Source: Chelydra serpentina
Lineage: Eukaryota > Chordata > Testudines > Chelydridae
DNA: 64,000 nucleotides
Reading direction: 5' to 3'
Assembly (NCBI GenBank): GCA_037349315.1
Contig: JBAIAC010000001.1
Span: 33,914,001 to 33,978,000 of the forward strand
Shown: piece by piece, positions 25,100-35,964 of the stretch
How the letters are laid out: each line of letters starts with the position of its first letter
How positions within the stretch are numbered: the first letter of the stretch is position 1
Notes under the pieces: generated by a model
Databases searched by the model: none
The model's input: the letters and a program-made list of their open reading frames with translations, nothing else
Told to the model about the DNA's origin: nothing
Position numbers and translations under genes: made by a program

Positions 25100-25394
25100 G
25101 GCTTGGTCTACACTAGGGGGGTGGTCGACCTACGATACGCAACTTCATGTATGCAAATAGCATAGCTGAAGTTGGCGTATCGTAGGTTGACTTACCTGGC
25201 CATGAGGACGGCGGCGAGTCGACCGCTGCCACTCCACCGTCGACTCCGCTTCCGCCTCTCACGGCAGTGGAGTTCCGGAGTCGATGGGGAGCGCGTTCGG
25301 GAATCGATTTATCGCATCTAGATGAGATGCGATAAATCGATCCCTGATAGATCGATCACTACCCGCTGATCCGGCGGGTAGTGAAGACGTACCC
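25100..25394. mobile_element. Harbinger-type MITE, 295 bp, TTA target duplication
   Basis: The left end is GGCTTGGTCTACACTA and the right end in reverse complement is GGGTACGTCTTCACTA. TTA flanks both sides (25097-25099 and 25395-25397), the target duplication typical of PIF/Harbinger. The same ends occur on the 5-kb element at 48905-53941. The interior is rich in TCGAC and folds into nested hairpins: CGTATCGTAGGT arms, a perfect 16-bp stem at about 25304-25340 (TCGATTTATCGCATCT with its inverse) and CACTACCCGC/GCGGGTAGTG near the right end. No coding capacity. Confidence 0.9.
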
Positions 25395-25397
25395 TTA

Positions 25398-26264
25398 GAA
25401 ATTGAATAGAATAGTTTAAAAAAAAATCTGGATAATGGTTCTTGATCCAGCATGTTTGATCGAAAGACACAACCTTTCCCCAGAAGTTATAGGAAACTCT
25501 CCCTTTGTATTTAGATGTATTTGTTGTTGTTTGATGTGTTTGATGTTATTTGAAAACATACATGCTTTGAAAAGGTACCTTATTTTTGTATAGCCAGTAG
25601 AGTAGAATCCATAATGCAACCAACGAGTTTACATCATAATTGGCATGTAACTATTTTATTCTGACCCTTAATCTATCAGATGACTAGGTCGTCATATTTA
25701 GTGCTATCTGCAATCTTGATTTCTTCTCTGAAATGCAATAATAGATTTTTAAGACCTTTAAATGAAACAGTTACAGTGCAGGACACCAGAAGACTAGAGA
25801 GAGAAAGTTCCTCACATAGTTTATGTTTCTGCATAATTTGTGTAACAAATATAGATGAAAGGCACAAAATTATTATAGTGGAAATTTTAAAGTTCTGTTT
25901 CATCACATGTCCCAAGGCCTTGTGTCAAAACAAAGTGATGTCAAAGTTCTATGTCAAGTTTTCTTATTGTAGAAATGAGAAGAGATTTTTAAATGCTGGT
26001 AAGAGTTGTTGGTAGACAATGAATTTATTCCAAAGTGAATTATGGCTGCAAAGAATTCCTGAATTTTGGATACAGAAGGTTTTGTAAACCAGTAGCTGAG
26101 GACATCTTGCCAGTCATGAACTTTAAAACAGATCAAAGCTAGCTCAAGGAAAATAAAAAGGACCACTGGTAATGGAAGTGTTTACTGAAGAATAAATATC
26201 TAAAGTTGATGATATAGAACAACAGTATGTTGCACTGTCATGCAGTAGATCTGGGTTCAACTTC
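25398..26264. other. Unique sequence left of DIRS copy 2
   Basis: A 111-codon frame (25680-26015, plus) overlaps an antisense frame and shows no recognisable domain. I do not support it as a gene. Confidence 0.45.
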
Positions 26265-28256
26265 ATGGCTACCATTTTCCAAGCACCGATCCCGTCGACT
26301 CCAGTGCCACAAGGACCGTTGAGTTCGGGAGCCCCAGCTAAGACTCAGGCACTGACGACTCCGGTGCCGCAAGGTCCGTCGAGCTCGGTGGCCGTGGGCT
26401 CCCTGGTACGCACCGAGGTAGAGCTAACGCTGCCGTCCACACCGGACACCTTCTCGGCAGCGAGGGACCTGATTGCGATGACCAAACCGGCACCGCATCA
26501 GCCTCCGGTACCGCCGTTGAGAATCGTCCCGTCCCGAGGCAAGCCTGCCATGTTCTGCCCGGTGCCGCACACAGGGATCGGTTGACGTCGGTCCAGATCC
26601 AGGTCGAGATCCCAGTCCCGTACCAGACGTACATCTCAATCCAGGCACTGCTCGCAGTCCCGGCACCGATCCTCTTCTCGGCTCCAGTTGTACTCGCGGC
26701 GCCACTCGAGGTCGACCTCCAGACACAGTCGACACTACCACGGCTCCCGGTACCGCTCCCAGTCCCGTGGCTGGTCGCAGTGTAGATCCCCGGACGACCG
26801 ATCTCGCTGCCGATCACCTAGGTGTTCCCTTACGCAATCCAGGTCAGGCTCCCGGTACCGATATAGCCGTCGGTACCGATCCAGGTCCCGGTACCGATCC
26901 AGGTCCCAGCACCGATCCCCTTCGCCACGGCCCAGCACGGCACCGCAGACTGGACTACAGGGCCATTCCGCTCCACCTTGGCCCTCTCGCTCTGCCTCTC
27001 GATCTTCCAGGGCTTGAAGTGCCTACTATATGAACCAGAGCCACGTTATAGAGGGCCCTAGCCGTTGGCAAGCCGATACGCAGGACTCGGTACAAGGACC
27101 ACAGCAGTGGCCTTTCTGGACTACGATGGTGTTCCACCAGTCCCAAGGGGTTCCCTCCAGAGCCTCCCAATCGGCTCATTCGGAGTCCCGGGTACCGGAG
27201 GCAATGGTATCCCGCCCTCCCCCGGAGGCCCCAGAACCTACTGTCCACCCATCGGCCGAGGCTCCAGACCCTGAGGCCAGGGACCTTGAAACAACAGAGC
27301 TCCCTCAGCAGGACCTGCCCCAGGACCCTCTTGTCCCGGGATTGTCGTCCTCCTCCTCCCCGGACGAGGCAGTGGCGGGAGCATCATCCTCTGGCCCACC
27401 TCCTATTGACCTCCGGGACCACCAAGACCTGCTTCGCAGACTGGCTCTGAATATGAACCTGCAGGTGGAGGAGGTGGTGGAGCTCGAGGACCCGGTGGTG
27501 GACATCCTGACAGCTGGTGCCCCTACCCGGGTAGCCCTGCCATTTGTGCGTACAATTCACACCAACGCCACTTCAATTTGGCAATCTCCGGCTTCAGTAC
27601 CCCCCACTGCCAGGGGGGTGGAGAGAAAATACATGGCGCCCCCAAAGGCCTTCGAGTATCTGTACACTCACCCCCAACCGTGCTCGTTGGTCGTTCAATC
27701 TGTGAATGAGAAGGAGAGACATGGCCAACAGGCCCCTATGCCTAAGTCTAAAGAAGCCAGGCGCCTGGACCTGTTTGGTAGAAAGATCTACTCTGGGGGC
27801 GGCCTTCAGCTCAGAGCGGCTAACCAACAAGCCCTTCTGAGTCGCTACAACTATAACACCTGGAACTCAATGCAGAAATTCAGGGAATTTTTGCCCCAGG
27901 AGTCCAGACAGGAATACTTGGCCTTGATTGAGGAAAGCAAAAAGGTGGCCAGAACATTGTTGCAGGCCTCCTTGGACATTGCTGACTCATCGGCCAGAAC
28001 ACTAGCTTCGGGGGTTGCCATGCGGCGTATCTCCTGGCTACAGTCCTCTAACCTCCCACCTGAGGTGCAGTATATGATTCAGGACCTGCCCTTCGATGGG
28101 CAGGGCCTGTTTACCGAGAAAACGGACTCGAGGCTGCAGACCCTAAAAGACGGTCGCACCATAATACGAACACTGGGGATGCATACCCCCGCCATGCAGC
28201 GCCGACCCTTCCGGCCTTTCGCGCAGCTCCCCTACACCACGCCCGGGCCAAGATAG
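26265..28256 (+). pseudogene. DIRS gag-like protein (copy 2)
   Basis: Structural protein of the retroelement. The largest frame is 27030-28256 (408 codons). Its C-terminal part carries KAFEYLYTHP, KEARRLDLFGRK, LLSRYNYNTW and TLGMHTP, also seen in copy 1. Upstream, 26595-27020 encodes a Ser/Arg-rich tract (repeats such as RSRSRYRSRSQHRS) in a different frame. Before that, 26265-26585 encodes Pro-rich PVPQGP repeats. The three parts are in shifted frames, so a continuous protein is broken. The family gag normally has this Ser/Arg region, probably for nucleic-acid binding (inference). Confidence 0.75.
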
Positions 28257-28445
28257 GACTTCTCCAGAAGACGCGGCCGGGGTGGTAGGAGGAGGCAACC
28301 GAGTCATCAGACTGGCCAGAACCAGGGCCCCCCTAAACCATCTGCAGGACCCAAGCAAAACTTTTGAAGTCACGCCCGAGGGCGGAGCACCAGTCTCCAC
28401 GCAGGACCCGTCCCCTCCCTTCAGAGACCACCTTTCCCATTTCTT

Positions 28446-29220
28446 TTGTGCGTGGTCGAGCATAATCTCAGACCATTGGGTCTTACGCACGGTGGAAAGA
28501 GGATACCACCTGCAATTTGTCTCCTCCCCTCCCTGTCCCTCTTCAGGGACCCTTCTCACGAGCAACTCCTAATTCAGGAGGTGCAGACGCTCCTCTCTAT
28601 AGGGGCAATAGAGGAGGTTCCAAGGGAGTTCAGGGGCAAAGGGTTTTACTCCCGTTATTTCCTGATCCCCAAATCAAAAGGGGCGCTACGTCCTATCCTG
28701 GACTTGCACGGACTCAACAAATTCATGGTAAAGTTGAAGTTCTGCATGGTTTCTCTGGGTACTATTATCCCTTCCCTGGATTCTGGAGACTGGTACGCTG
28801 CCCTCGATGTGTACTTCCACATTGCAATTTACCCACCACACAGACGTTTCCTCCGCTTTGTGGTAGACCAAAGACACTTTCAGTTCACCGTCCTTCCCTT
28901 CAGCCTATCCACGGCACCCAAGGGTGTTCACGAAGTGCATGGCCGTTGTAGCGGCCTCTCTTCGTCGACGGCGGATCCAAGTGTTCCCGTACCTCGACGA
29001 CTGGCTCATCCGCGGCAGCTCCAGCAGCCAGGTCCAGTCGCAGGTTCAGACTGCCATGAGCATGTTCAATCAGCTCGGCTTGCTCCTGAATGTAGAAAAG
29101 TCCACTTTGGAGCCCACCCAAAGGTTAGACTTCATAGGGGCAGTCCTGGACTCGCCCGAGCGTTTTTGCCAGAGGCACGCTTCCAGGACCTAGTAACCAT
29201 CATCCACGGCCTATAGAGCT
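28446..29220 (+). pseudogene. DIRS reverse transcriptase (copy 2), frameshifted
   Basis: The first frame (28446-29216) has GAIEEVP, GKGFYSRYFLIPKSKG, LRPILDLHGLN, then SGDWYAALDVYFHIAIYPPHRRFL. Relative to the expected LDMKDAYFHI a few residues next to the catalytic Asp are deleted. After LPFSLSTAPK the frame shifts (about 28915-28925). The catalytic YLDDW lies in the other frame at 28990-29004. Both defects argue against activity. Role in the family: makes DNA from the element's RNA. Confidence 0.85.
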
Positions 29221-29239
29221 TCCCAACCTCGACAGCTCG

Positions 29240-30126
29240 AAGTTGCCTAAGCCTGCTGGGTCACATGGCGTCCTGCACATTCGTGACCAGACACGCCGGA
29301 TTACACCTCCGTCCGTTCCAGGCATGGCTCTCGTCAGCATATCGCCCACGCAGGGACAGCATGAACGTGGTATTGAGGGTGCCATCGCAGGTCCTAGCCT
29401 CCCTAGACTGGTGGCTGGACCCCAAGAAGGTGCTGGAAGGGGTGCCATTCCATGCCCCACAGCCCTCCCTGGCCCTGACCACAGATGCGTCATTTCTCGG
29501 TTGGGGGGCCCACCTGGCAGATCTTCAAACACAGGGCCTGTGGTCGGTTCAAGAGTTGTCCCTTCACATCAACGTGAGGGAGCCGCGGGCAGTGCGCCTT
29601 GCCTGCCAAGCCTTTTCCAATCAGCTTCAGGGTCGTTGTGTTGCAGTACTTACGGACAACACAACGGCCATGTTCTACATCAACAAGCAAGGGGGAGCAT
29701 GTTCGTCCCCCCTCTGCCATGAGGCCATACGATTGTGGGAGTTCTGCATAGCCCACTCCATCCACCTGGTGGCCTCCTTTCTCCCGGGGGTTCAGAACAC
29801 CTTAGCGGACCGACTCAGCAGGTCATTCCAGGCTCACGAATGGGCCATTCGCCCGGACGTTATCCATGCTGTCTTCCGGACCTGGGGGTTTCCCTGCATA
29901 GACCTGTTCGCGACTCGCGAGAACCGGAAGTACCACGTGTTCTGCTCCCTCCAGGGACGCTCCCCAGGCTCCCTGACGGGCGCTTTTCTCCTGCCCTGGC
30001 TGGACCACCTGTCCTACGCCTTTCCCCCATTTCCGCTGGTCCACAGGGTCCTGCTCAAGCTGCGCAGGGACAGAGCCCACCTAATCCTGATCGCCCCGGC
30101 ATGGCCTAGGCAGCACTGGTACATCA
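29240..30126 (+). pseudogene. DIRS RNase H domain (copy 2), truncated by the CR1 insertion
   Basis: The frame 29265-30137 is open for 290 codons. The four acidic residues expected for RNase H are present: Asp74 (TTDASFLGWGAH), Glu106 (INVREPRAV), Asp131 (LTDNTTAMFYIN) and Asp182 (LADRLSR). The downstream block LFATRENRKYHVFCS is characteristic of DIRS. In the family the enzyme degrades the RNA strand of the hybrid. The frame runs into the inserted CR1 after PAWPRQHWY, so the natural continuation toward the recombinase is cut. Confidence 0.85.
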
Positions 30127-31685
30127 TAGAATCATAGAATCTCAGGGTTGGAAGGGACCTCAGGAGGTCATCTAGTCCAACCCCCTGCTCAAAGCAGGAC
30201 CAACCCCAACTAGATCATCCCAGCCAGGGCTTTGTCAAGCCTGACCTTAAAAACCTCTAAGGAAGGAGATTCCACCACCTCCCTAGGTAACCCATTCCAG
30301 TGCTTCACCACCCTACTAGTGAAAAAGTTTTTCCTAATATCCAACCTAAACCTCCCCCTCTGCAACTTGAGACCATTACTCCTTGTTCTGTCATCTTCTA
30401 CCACTGAGAACAGTCTAGATCCATCCTCTTTGGAACCCCCTTTTAGGTAGTTGAAAGCAGCTATCAAATCCCCCCTCACTCTTCTCTTCTGCAGGCTAAA
30501 CAATCCCAGTTCCCTCAGCCTCTCCTCATACGTCATGTGCTCCAGCCCCCTAATCATTTTTGTTGCCCTCCGTTGGACTCTTTCCAATTTATCCACATCC
30601 TTCTTGTAGTGTGGGGCCCAAAACTGGACACAGTACTCCAAATGAGGCCTCACCAGTGCCGAATAGAGGGGGATAATCACGTCCCTCGATCTGCTGGCAA
30701 TGCCCCTACTTATAGAGCCCAAAATGCCGTTAGCCTTCTTGGCAACAAGGGCACACTGTTGACTCATATTCAGCTTTTCGTCCACTGTAACCCCTAGGTC
30801 CTTTTCTGCAGAACTGCTGCCCAGCCATTCGGTCCCTAGTCTGTAGCAGTGCATGGGATTCTTCCGTCCTAAGTGCAGGACTCTGCACTTGTCCTTGTTG
30901 AACCTCATCAGATTTCTTTTGGCCCAATCCTCTAATTTGTCTAGGTCCCTCTGTATCCTGTCCCTACCCTCCAGCGTATCAACCACTCCTCCCAGTTTAG
31001 TGTCATCTGCAAACTTGCTAAGGGTGCAGTCCACAGCATCCTCCAGGTCGTTGATGAAGATATTGAACAAAACCGGCCCCAGCACCGACCCTTGGGGCAC
31101 TCCACTTGATACCGGCTGCCAACTAGACATGGAGCCATTGATCACTACCCGTTGAGCGCGACCATCCAGCCAGTTTTCTATCCACCTTACCGTCCATTCA
31201 TCCAGCCCATACTTCTTTAACTTGCTGGCAAGAACACTGTGGGAGACTGTATCAAAAGCTTTGCTAAAGTCAAGAAATAGCACATCCACTGCTTTCCCCT
31301 CATCCACAGAGCCAGTTATCTCATCATAGAAGGCAATTAGGTTAGTCAGGCATGACTTGCCCTTGGTGAATCCATGCAGACTGTTCCTGATCACTTTCCC
31401 CTCCTTTAAGTGGTTCAGAATTGATTCCTTGAGGACCTGTTCCATGATTTTTCCAGGGACTGAGGTGAGACTGACTGGCCTGTAGTTCCCCGGATCTTCC
31501 TTCTTCCCTTTTTTAAAGATGGGCACTACATTAGCTTTTTTCCAGTCATCCGGGACCTCCCCCGATTGCCATGATTTGTCAAAGATAATGGCCAATGGCT
31601 CTGCAATCACATCGGCCAACTCCTTTAGCACCCTCGGATGCAGTGCATCCGGCCCCATGGACTTGTGTTCGTCCAGCTTTTCTAA
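30127..31685 (-). mobile_element. CR1 LINE inserted in DIRS copy 2
   Basis: The 3' end is at the left (TCATAGAATCATAGAATC, the inverse of the CR1 tail) and the 5' truncation at about 31685. ACATCA occurs on both sides (30121-30126 and 31686-31691), a short target duplication. The DIRS protein order resumes right after it (LELSVATPI), so this is a clean nested insertion. It is the youngest-looking LINE of the window. Confidence 0.92.
30210..31658 (-). CDS. CR1 ORF2 reverse transcriptase, 5'-truncated, open
   Basis: 482 codons without a stop. It reads [15 protein letters not shown] and [17 protein letters not shown] (RT fingers), then [13 protein letters not shown] (first catalytic Asp, residue 130), [17 protein letters not shown] and FADDTKLGG (residues 216-224, the paired Asp at 218-219). 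After this come the LGRKN and [14 protein letters not shown] blocks and the C-terminal [15 protein letters not shown]. The first Met is just the first one after the truncation. The endonuclease domain is missing, so it could not complete a retrotransposition cycle. Whether it is transcribed is unknown; it lies antisense to the DIRS element. Confidence 0.85.
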   Translation of the reverse strand: MGPDALHPRVLKELADVIAEPLAIIFDKSWQSGEVPDDWKKANVVPIFKKGKKEDPGNYRPVSLTSVPGKIMEQVLKESILNHLKEGKVIRNSLHGFTKGKSCLTNLIAFYDEITGSVDEGKAVDVLFLDFSKAFDTVSHSVLASKLKKYGLDEWTVRWIENWLDGRAQRVVINGSMSSWQPVSSGVPQGSVLGPVLFNIFINDLEDAVDCTLSKFADDTKLGGVVDTLEGRDRIQRDLDKLEDWAKRNLMRFNKDKCRVLHLGRKNPMHCYRLGTEWLGSSSAEKDLGVTVDEKLNMSQQCALVAKKANGILGSISRGIASRSRDVIIPLYSALVRPHLEYCVQFWAPHYKKDVDKLERVQRRATKMIRGLEHMTYEERLRELGLFSLQKRRVRGDLIAAFNYLKGGSKEDGSRLFSVVEDDRTRSNGLKLQRGRFRLDIRKNFFTSRVVKHWNGLPREVVESPSLEVFKVRLDKALAGMI

Positions 31686-31691
31686 ACATCA

Positions 31692-32872
31692 CTGTCCTGG
31701 AGCTCTCGGTGGCCACCCCGATCACTCTCCCGTTGTGGCCAGACGTGATTACTCAGGAGCACGGCAGGCTTTGCCACCCCGACCTGCAATCTCTCCACCT
31801 CACGGCGTGGCTGCTGCATGGCTGAACCAGTCCGAGCTATGTTGTTCCGGCCCAGTTCAGCAGGGTCTTCTGGGTAGTAGGAAGCCCTCTACCAGGTCCA
31901 CTTACTTGGCCAAGTGGAAACATTTTTCCTGCTGGTGCGCCCCTCGGGGTATCACCCCCTCACAGGTGCTAGTGCATACCATTCTGGACTACTTCCTGTC
32001 TCTGAAAGAACAAGGTCTGGCGGTTTCCTCATTGAAGGTCCACCTAGCGGCGATCTCGGTCTTTCACCCTGGCGAGAGTGGGCACTCGATTTTTTCCAAC
32101 CCCATGGTCAGCAGGTTCCTCAAGGGGTTAGAGCGACTGTACCCACTAGTCCGCCATCCGGTCCCTACATGGGACCTCAACCTCATGATAACCAGGCTCA
32201 TGGGGGCCCCATTCGAGCCTATGGCCACCTGCTCACTCCTGTACCTCTCCTGGAAGACTGCCTTCCTCATAGCCATCACCTCAGCGAGGCGCGTATCTGA
32301 ACTCAGAGCGCTCACTTCGGAACCTCCTTACTCGGTGTTCCATAAGGACAAGGTACAGCTGCGACCGCACCCGGCCTTCCTTCCCAAAGTAGTGTCGGCT
32401 TTCTATGTCAACCAAGACATCTTTCTGCCGGTCTTCTACCCGAAGCCGCACGCTTCTCCAAGGGAGCAACAACTTCACTCCTTGGACGTCCATAGGGCCC
32501 TCGCCTTCTACATTGAGCTGACAAAGCCCTTTTGGAGAACGACTCAACTGTTCGTTGTTGTGGCAGACTGGATGAAGGGCCTCCCAGTCTCCTCCCAGCA
32601 CATCTCGTCCTGGATCACTTTATGCATCCGGACGTGTTATGACTTGGCTGGTGTTCCCACCACGCACCTTACTGCCCACTCCACCTGAGCTCACGCCTCG
32701 TCCTCCGCCTTCCTGGCACATGTACCAATACAAGAGATATGTAGGGGAGCGGTCATCGGTGCACACCTTTGCCACTCACTGTGCCATAGTCCAGCATTCC
32801 AGTGAGGATGCTGCTTTTGGTTCAGCAGTCCTGCACTCTGCGGTATCTCACTCCGACCCCACCGCCTAGGTA
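31692..32872 (+). pseudogene. DIRS tyrosine recombinase, inactivated (copy 2)
   Basis: The frame runs to 32688 after the CR1 boundary. It begins with LELSVATPI and STRSTYLAKWKHF (SAM-like N-terminal part). Catalytic Arg of the first box is kept in ITSARRVSELRAL. The HxxR box reads HST followed by TGA at 32686-32688, so the stop replaces the expected Arg (CGA to TGA would do it). Downstream, a deletion of a few bases near 32745 shifts the frame, and the nucleophile box reads HTFATHCAI with TGT at 32780-32782 where Tyr is expected. Thus three separate lesions hit the catalytic end. Confidence 0.88.
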
Positions 32873-32890
32873 GGGCTTGGGAGTTACCTA

Positions 32891-33203
32891 ATTGGAATAC
32901 GTATGAGCAAGCACTCGAAGAAGAAAAGACGGTTACTCACCGTAGTAACTGTTGTTCTTCGAGATGTGTTGCTCATATCTATTCCAAACCCGCCCTCCAT
33001 CCCCACTGTCGGAGTAGCCGGCAAGAAGGAACTGAGAGGGCGCTGGGCCGGCTGTGGTATTTATTCAGCGCTGCAACGGTGCCACTCCAGGGTAAAAATC
33101 TTCCGACGATCGTGCACGCCGCGCGCGCACACCTAATTGGAATAGATAAGAGCAACACATCTCGAAGAACAACAGTTACAAGGGTGAGTAACCGTCTTTT
33201 CTT
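32891..33203 (+). repeat. DIRS terminal and internal complementary repeats (copy 2)
   Basis: Arm A (32891-32922, ATTGGAATACGTATGAGCAAGCACTCG) is inverse to arm B (32955-32987, TTCTTCGAGATGTGTTGCTCATATC). Arm C (33137-33200) is inverse to 32924-32987, including the shared GACGGTTACTCACC / GGGTGAGTAACCGTC ends. The middle (32988-33136) is GC-rich. This inverted layout is diagnostic for DIRS and lets the cDNA close into a circle. Confidence 0.9.
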
Positions 33204-33325
33204 TTAACTGCCTCCATTAAGTATTATATGAGAAACCCTATCAGGAAAAACACCGGTACAGGGCTTTTTAATTCTTTAATAACTCTTTAACCCAGAGACA
33301 TTGCCATTATTGTGATTTTTCACCT

Positions 33326-33786
33326 TTCTCATAGACACACAGACTTCAAGCCCAGAAGGCAACCATCATGAATATCTGGTATGACCTTCTGCACATTGCA
33401 GGCCACAAAACCTTACCCACCCACTACTGTAATAGACTCATAACCTCTGGGTGAGTTACTGAAGCCCTCAAATCATGATTTAAAAACTTCCAGTTACGGA
33501 CAATCTACCATTTACACTAGTTTAAATCTGAAAGTGAACCATGCCCTATGCTGCAGAAAAAGGTGAAAATCCCCAAGGGTCTCTGCCAGTCTGACCCAGG
33601 GGGAAATTCCTTCCCAGCCTTTTATACGGTGGTGAGTTGGACCCTGAGCATTTCGGCAAGACCCAACAGCTAGACATCTGGAAAATAATTCTTTGTGGTA
33701 ACTCAGAGCATTCTCCATCTAGTGTCCCATCACCGGCCATTGGGGAAATATTCACTACTAGCAGCTGCAGATTGGCCACATCTGTC
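33326..33786 (-). mobile_element. Old CR1 LINE, 3' part (left piece of a split copy)
   Basis: The segment TCATAGACACACAGACTTCAAG, then CCAGAAGGCAACCATCATG and GGGGGAAATTCCTTCCCAGCC, is the inverse of a CR1-type 3' untranslated region. It stops at 33786 where the LTR element starts. The RT part resumes at 36553, so the two pieces are one insertion. Confidence 0.65.
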
Positions 33787-34867
33787 TGTTGCGTTCCCCT
33801 CTGGTGTTATCTGGACCAGTGATCTGCTAGGTCACTCCAATCCTTGACTCTGGGAGCCAGCCTTCCCTGCTCTGCCATGACAACCCCCACTCCTGGGCTG
33901 TTCACGCACAGCCTCTGGCATGTAAGCTGCTCCCAGCTACTTGCAACCAAATAACACTACCAATATCTCCGGTCCCAGACACAACCCTAGGAACCTACTT
34001 CTTGCAATGTCCAGTTATGCCCGCTGGACACTGCAAGCTTATATGAGTTCATCAATTTAACAAATAAATTGATATGTACCAGGCTTGTTATCCCAAGGGG
34101 AGTCTTGGTCACGCTTCAAACCAAATGCACTGCTTCAGGTAGAATAAATGAACAGATTTATTAACTATAAAGATAGATTTTAAGTGATTATAACTCAAAG
34201 CATCACAAGTCAGATTTGGTCAAATGAAATGAAAGCAATATGCATTCTAAGCTGATCTTAACACTTTCAATGCCCTTACAAACTTAGATGCTTCTCACAC
34301 AGGCTGGCTGGTTACTCTTCAGCCAGGCTCTCCCCTTTGATCAGCGCTTCAGTCGCTTGGTGTGGTGGCTGTAGATGTAGGTGGAAGAGAGAGAGAGCAT
34401 GGAAAATATCTCTCCCTTTTATCATGTCCTTTCTTCCCTCTTGGTTTTGCGCCCCTCCTCCCCTTCCGAGTCAGGTGAGCATTAACTCATCGCAGTTCCA
34501 AACTGACCAAAGGAAGGGGGAGTGACTCACTGGATAGTCTAACAGGCCAGCGTCTTTTGTTCCTGTGAAGCTGGGCTGGGTTTGTCCCATACCTGCCCTG
34601 GTGAGGTGTAAACTACCTCTCTGCTCTTGGAGAGTTTTTGCCTGGGCTTATTTTAAGCCATGTGGATACGTTTTCAGCCTCATAACTACATACGTGAAAT
34701 TACAACCTATAACATTACTATAACATCACTATAACAGCCATGGTCATTGCATCATGAGCCTTCCATAGACACTCAACATGACAAACTTTGCATTGGATAC
34801 CACACAATCATTTTATAAAGATGAACATGGGGGTGTAGGGTGTTCCCCTGAGGTACAGAGCGTCACA
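33787..34867 (-). repeat. 3' LTR, 1081 bp
   Basis: On the minus strand it starts TGTGACGCTCTGTACC and ends in CA (plus-strand TG at 33787). A minus-strand AATAAA near 34155-34160 and a CATATAAG box near 34043-34050 are possible poly(A) and promoter signals. Confidence 0.75.
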
Positions 34868-34878
34868 TCTCCTCTCTT
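34868..34878 (-). promoter_or_regulatory. Polypurine tract
   Basis: The minus-strand sequence AAGAGAGGAGA directly precedes the LTR start TGTGACG. This is where plus-strand DNA priming takes place in LTR retroelements, and it fixes the orientation of the element. Confidence 0.7.
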
Positions 34879-35312
34879 AGTTTACTGCAAGAGGGTTAGT
34901 AGCTGACTAGCTCGAGGGCAGTTTGCATTATAGTTCTCTTGGCATCCAGTCATTAAGACCATGAGGCAGCGTGCTTCAATTTCCCCATTCACACACAGCA
35001 TACCAGTTTTTTATGGTTTCTCTGCTGTGATAAGCTTTAAACCTGTTTATAGGTATTAATTAAAAAGTAGTATTATAAGGTTTAACATCCGTGTCAAAAT
35101 TCTTATCCTCCAAACTTAACATTAATACCAACATTTTTATCACAAATGGGTGTTTACAAGTATCTTTATGATACCACGCCCTTTGTTCAGATATTCTAGT
35201 TTGAGATTAATTTGTTCATTACCCATGGTGTCCTTTGACTCTCTCGCATGTAATCAGTCACTGGCTTTTTTCCCCCCTCCAGTGTTTCCTTTTGTGTGGG
35301 CTCTTAATTTAA

Positions 35313-35804
35313 TCATGTTTCTGGCATTTTGATATCCCAGGGTCTGGCAAGATAAGGGTCCAGGGGGATCCTGCTCATTGGCTGGCCCTTTGGGGAGCCG
35401 TCTCCCAACCCCAGGACTGTACATATGTAGAAAATCCACTCCCCTTTTGGGATTACCCGGTGTTTCCCTCTCCCAGCACTGAATCCTTCCCTTCCCCCTA
35501 GAGGGCTGTGATTTGTGCTCTCTGGGCTAGGTGTGTTTAGCCTTTGATCAGATTCATCTGTTCCCAGCAGCTTTCCCATAACTGCTCTCTGTGTCTCACC
35601 AGCCTGGGGGAAAACACCCCCTTCTCTGTCAGTTGGGTCATGTGTGTTCTGGCAAACTACCACCTGGCAATTTCCTGGTCCCAACTCCAATATCACAGGC
35701 ATTGGAGCTGCATCTTGATCTAAAGAGACACAGTTACTTTCCAAAAACTTATCAGAAATAGCATCCTGAAAAATTGGGACCTGGATTGGGGTGCCCTCTG
35801 CCAC
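35313..35804 (-). pseudogene. Internal frame of the LTR element, function unknown
   Basis: A 163-codon frame with no protease, RT or integrase motif that I recognise. It contains SLDQDAAPMPVILELGPGN and CQNTHDP. It lies in a different frame from the next one at 35965-36489. It may be a diverged end of a gag-pol region or non-coding internal sequence. Confidence 0.35.
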
Positions 35805-35964
35805 CCCTTTCTCTGTCCCTGAGAAGTCAGCTGTGTGACTGCTCCCCTCCAGGAGGCCAGTTACTCAGTTCCTTCTCAAAACCTGGGTCACAGGCTGAGT
35901 GCCTGGGTGCACAGATGCTGACCCAGCCATCCTCCTAGTGTCCTGGGCATCCTGCCCCAAGTGA

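Larger units (their letters stand above)
26265..33203 (+). mobile_element. DIRS-type tyrosine-recombinase retrotransposon, copy 2, interrupted by a CR1
   Basis: A 6.9-kb plus-strand element, 5.4 kb without the CR1 insertion. The order is gag, reverse transcriptase, RNase H, [CR1], tyrosine recombinase, then complementary terminal repeats. It begins abruptly inside gag near 26265, so the left terminal repeat is missing. It is far better preserved than copy 1 (long frames, high CpG content), so it is younger, but stops and frameshifts are present. Confidence 0.9.

Noticed and set aside
25680..26015. 111-codon plus-strand frame
   Set aside because: No recognisable domain, AT-rich, overlaps an equally open antisense frame.
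26338..26817. Minus-strand frame of 159 codons in the gag region
   Set aside because: Shadow of the DIRS gag-coding strand. The plus strand explains the repeat pattern.
30210..31658. Host gene with an RT domain
   Set aside because: It is a CR1 LINE: tail repeats, target duplication and 5' truncation explain it fully.
31519..31690. Apparent N-terminal extension of the DIRS recombinase frame
   Set aside because: This part is antisense CR1 sequence. The open frame crosses the CR1/DIRS junction by chance.
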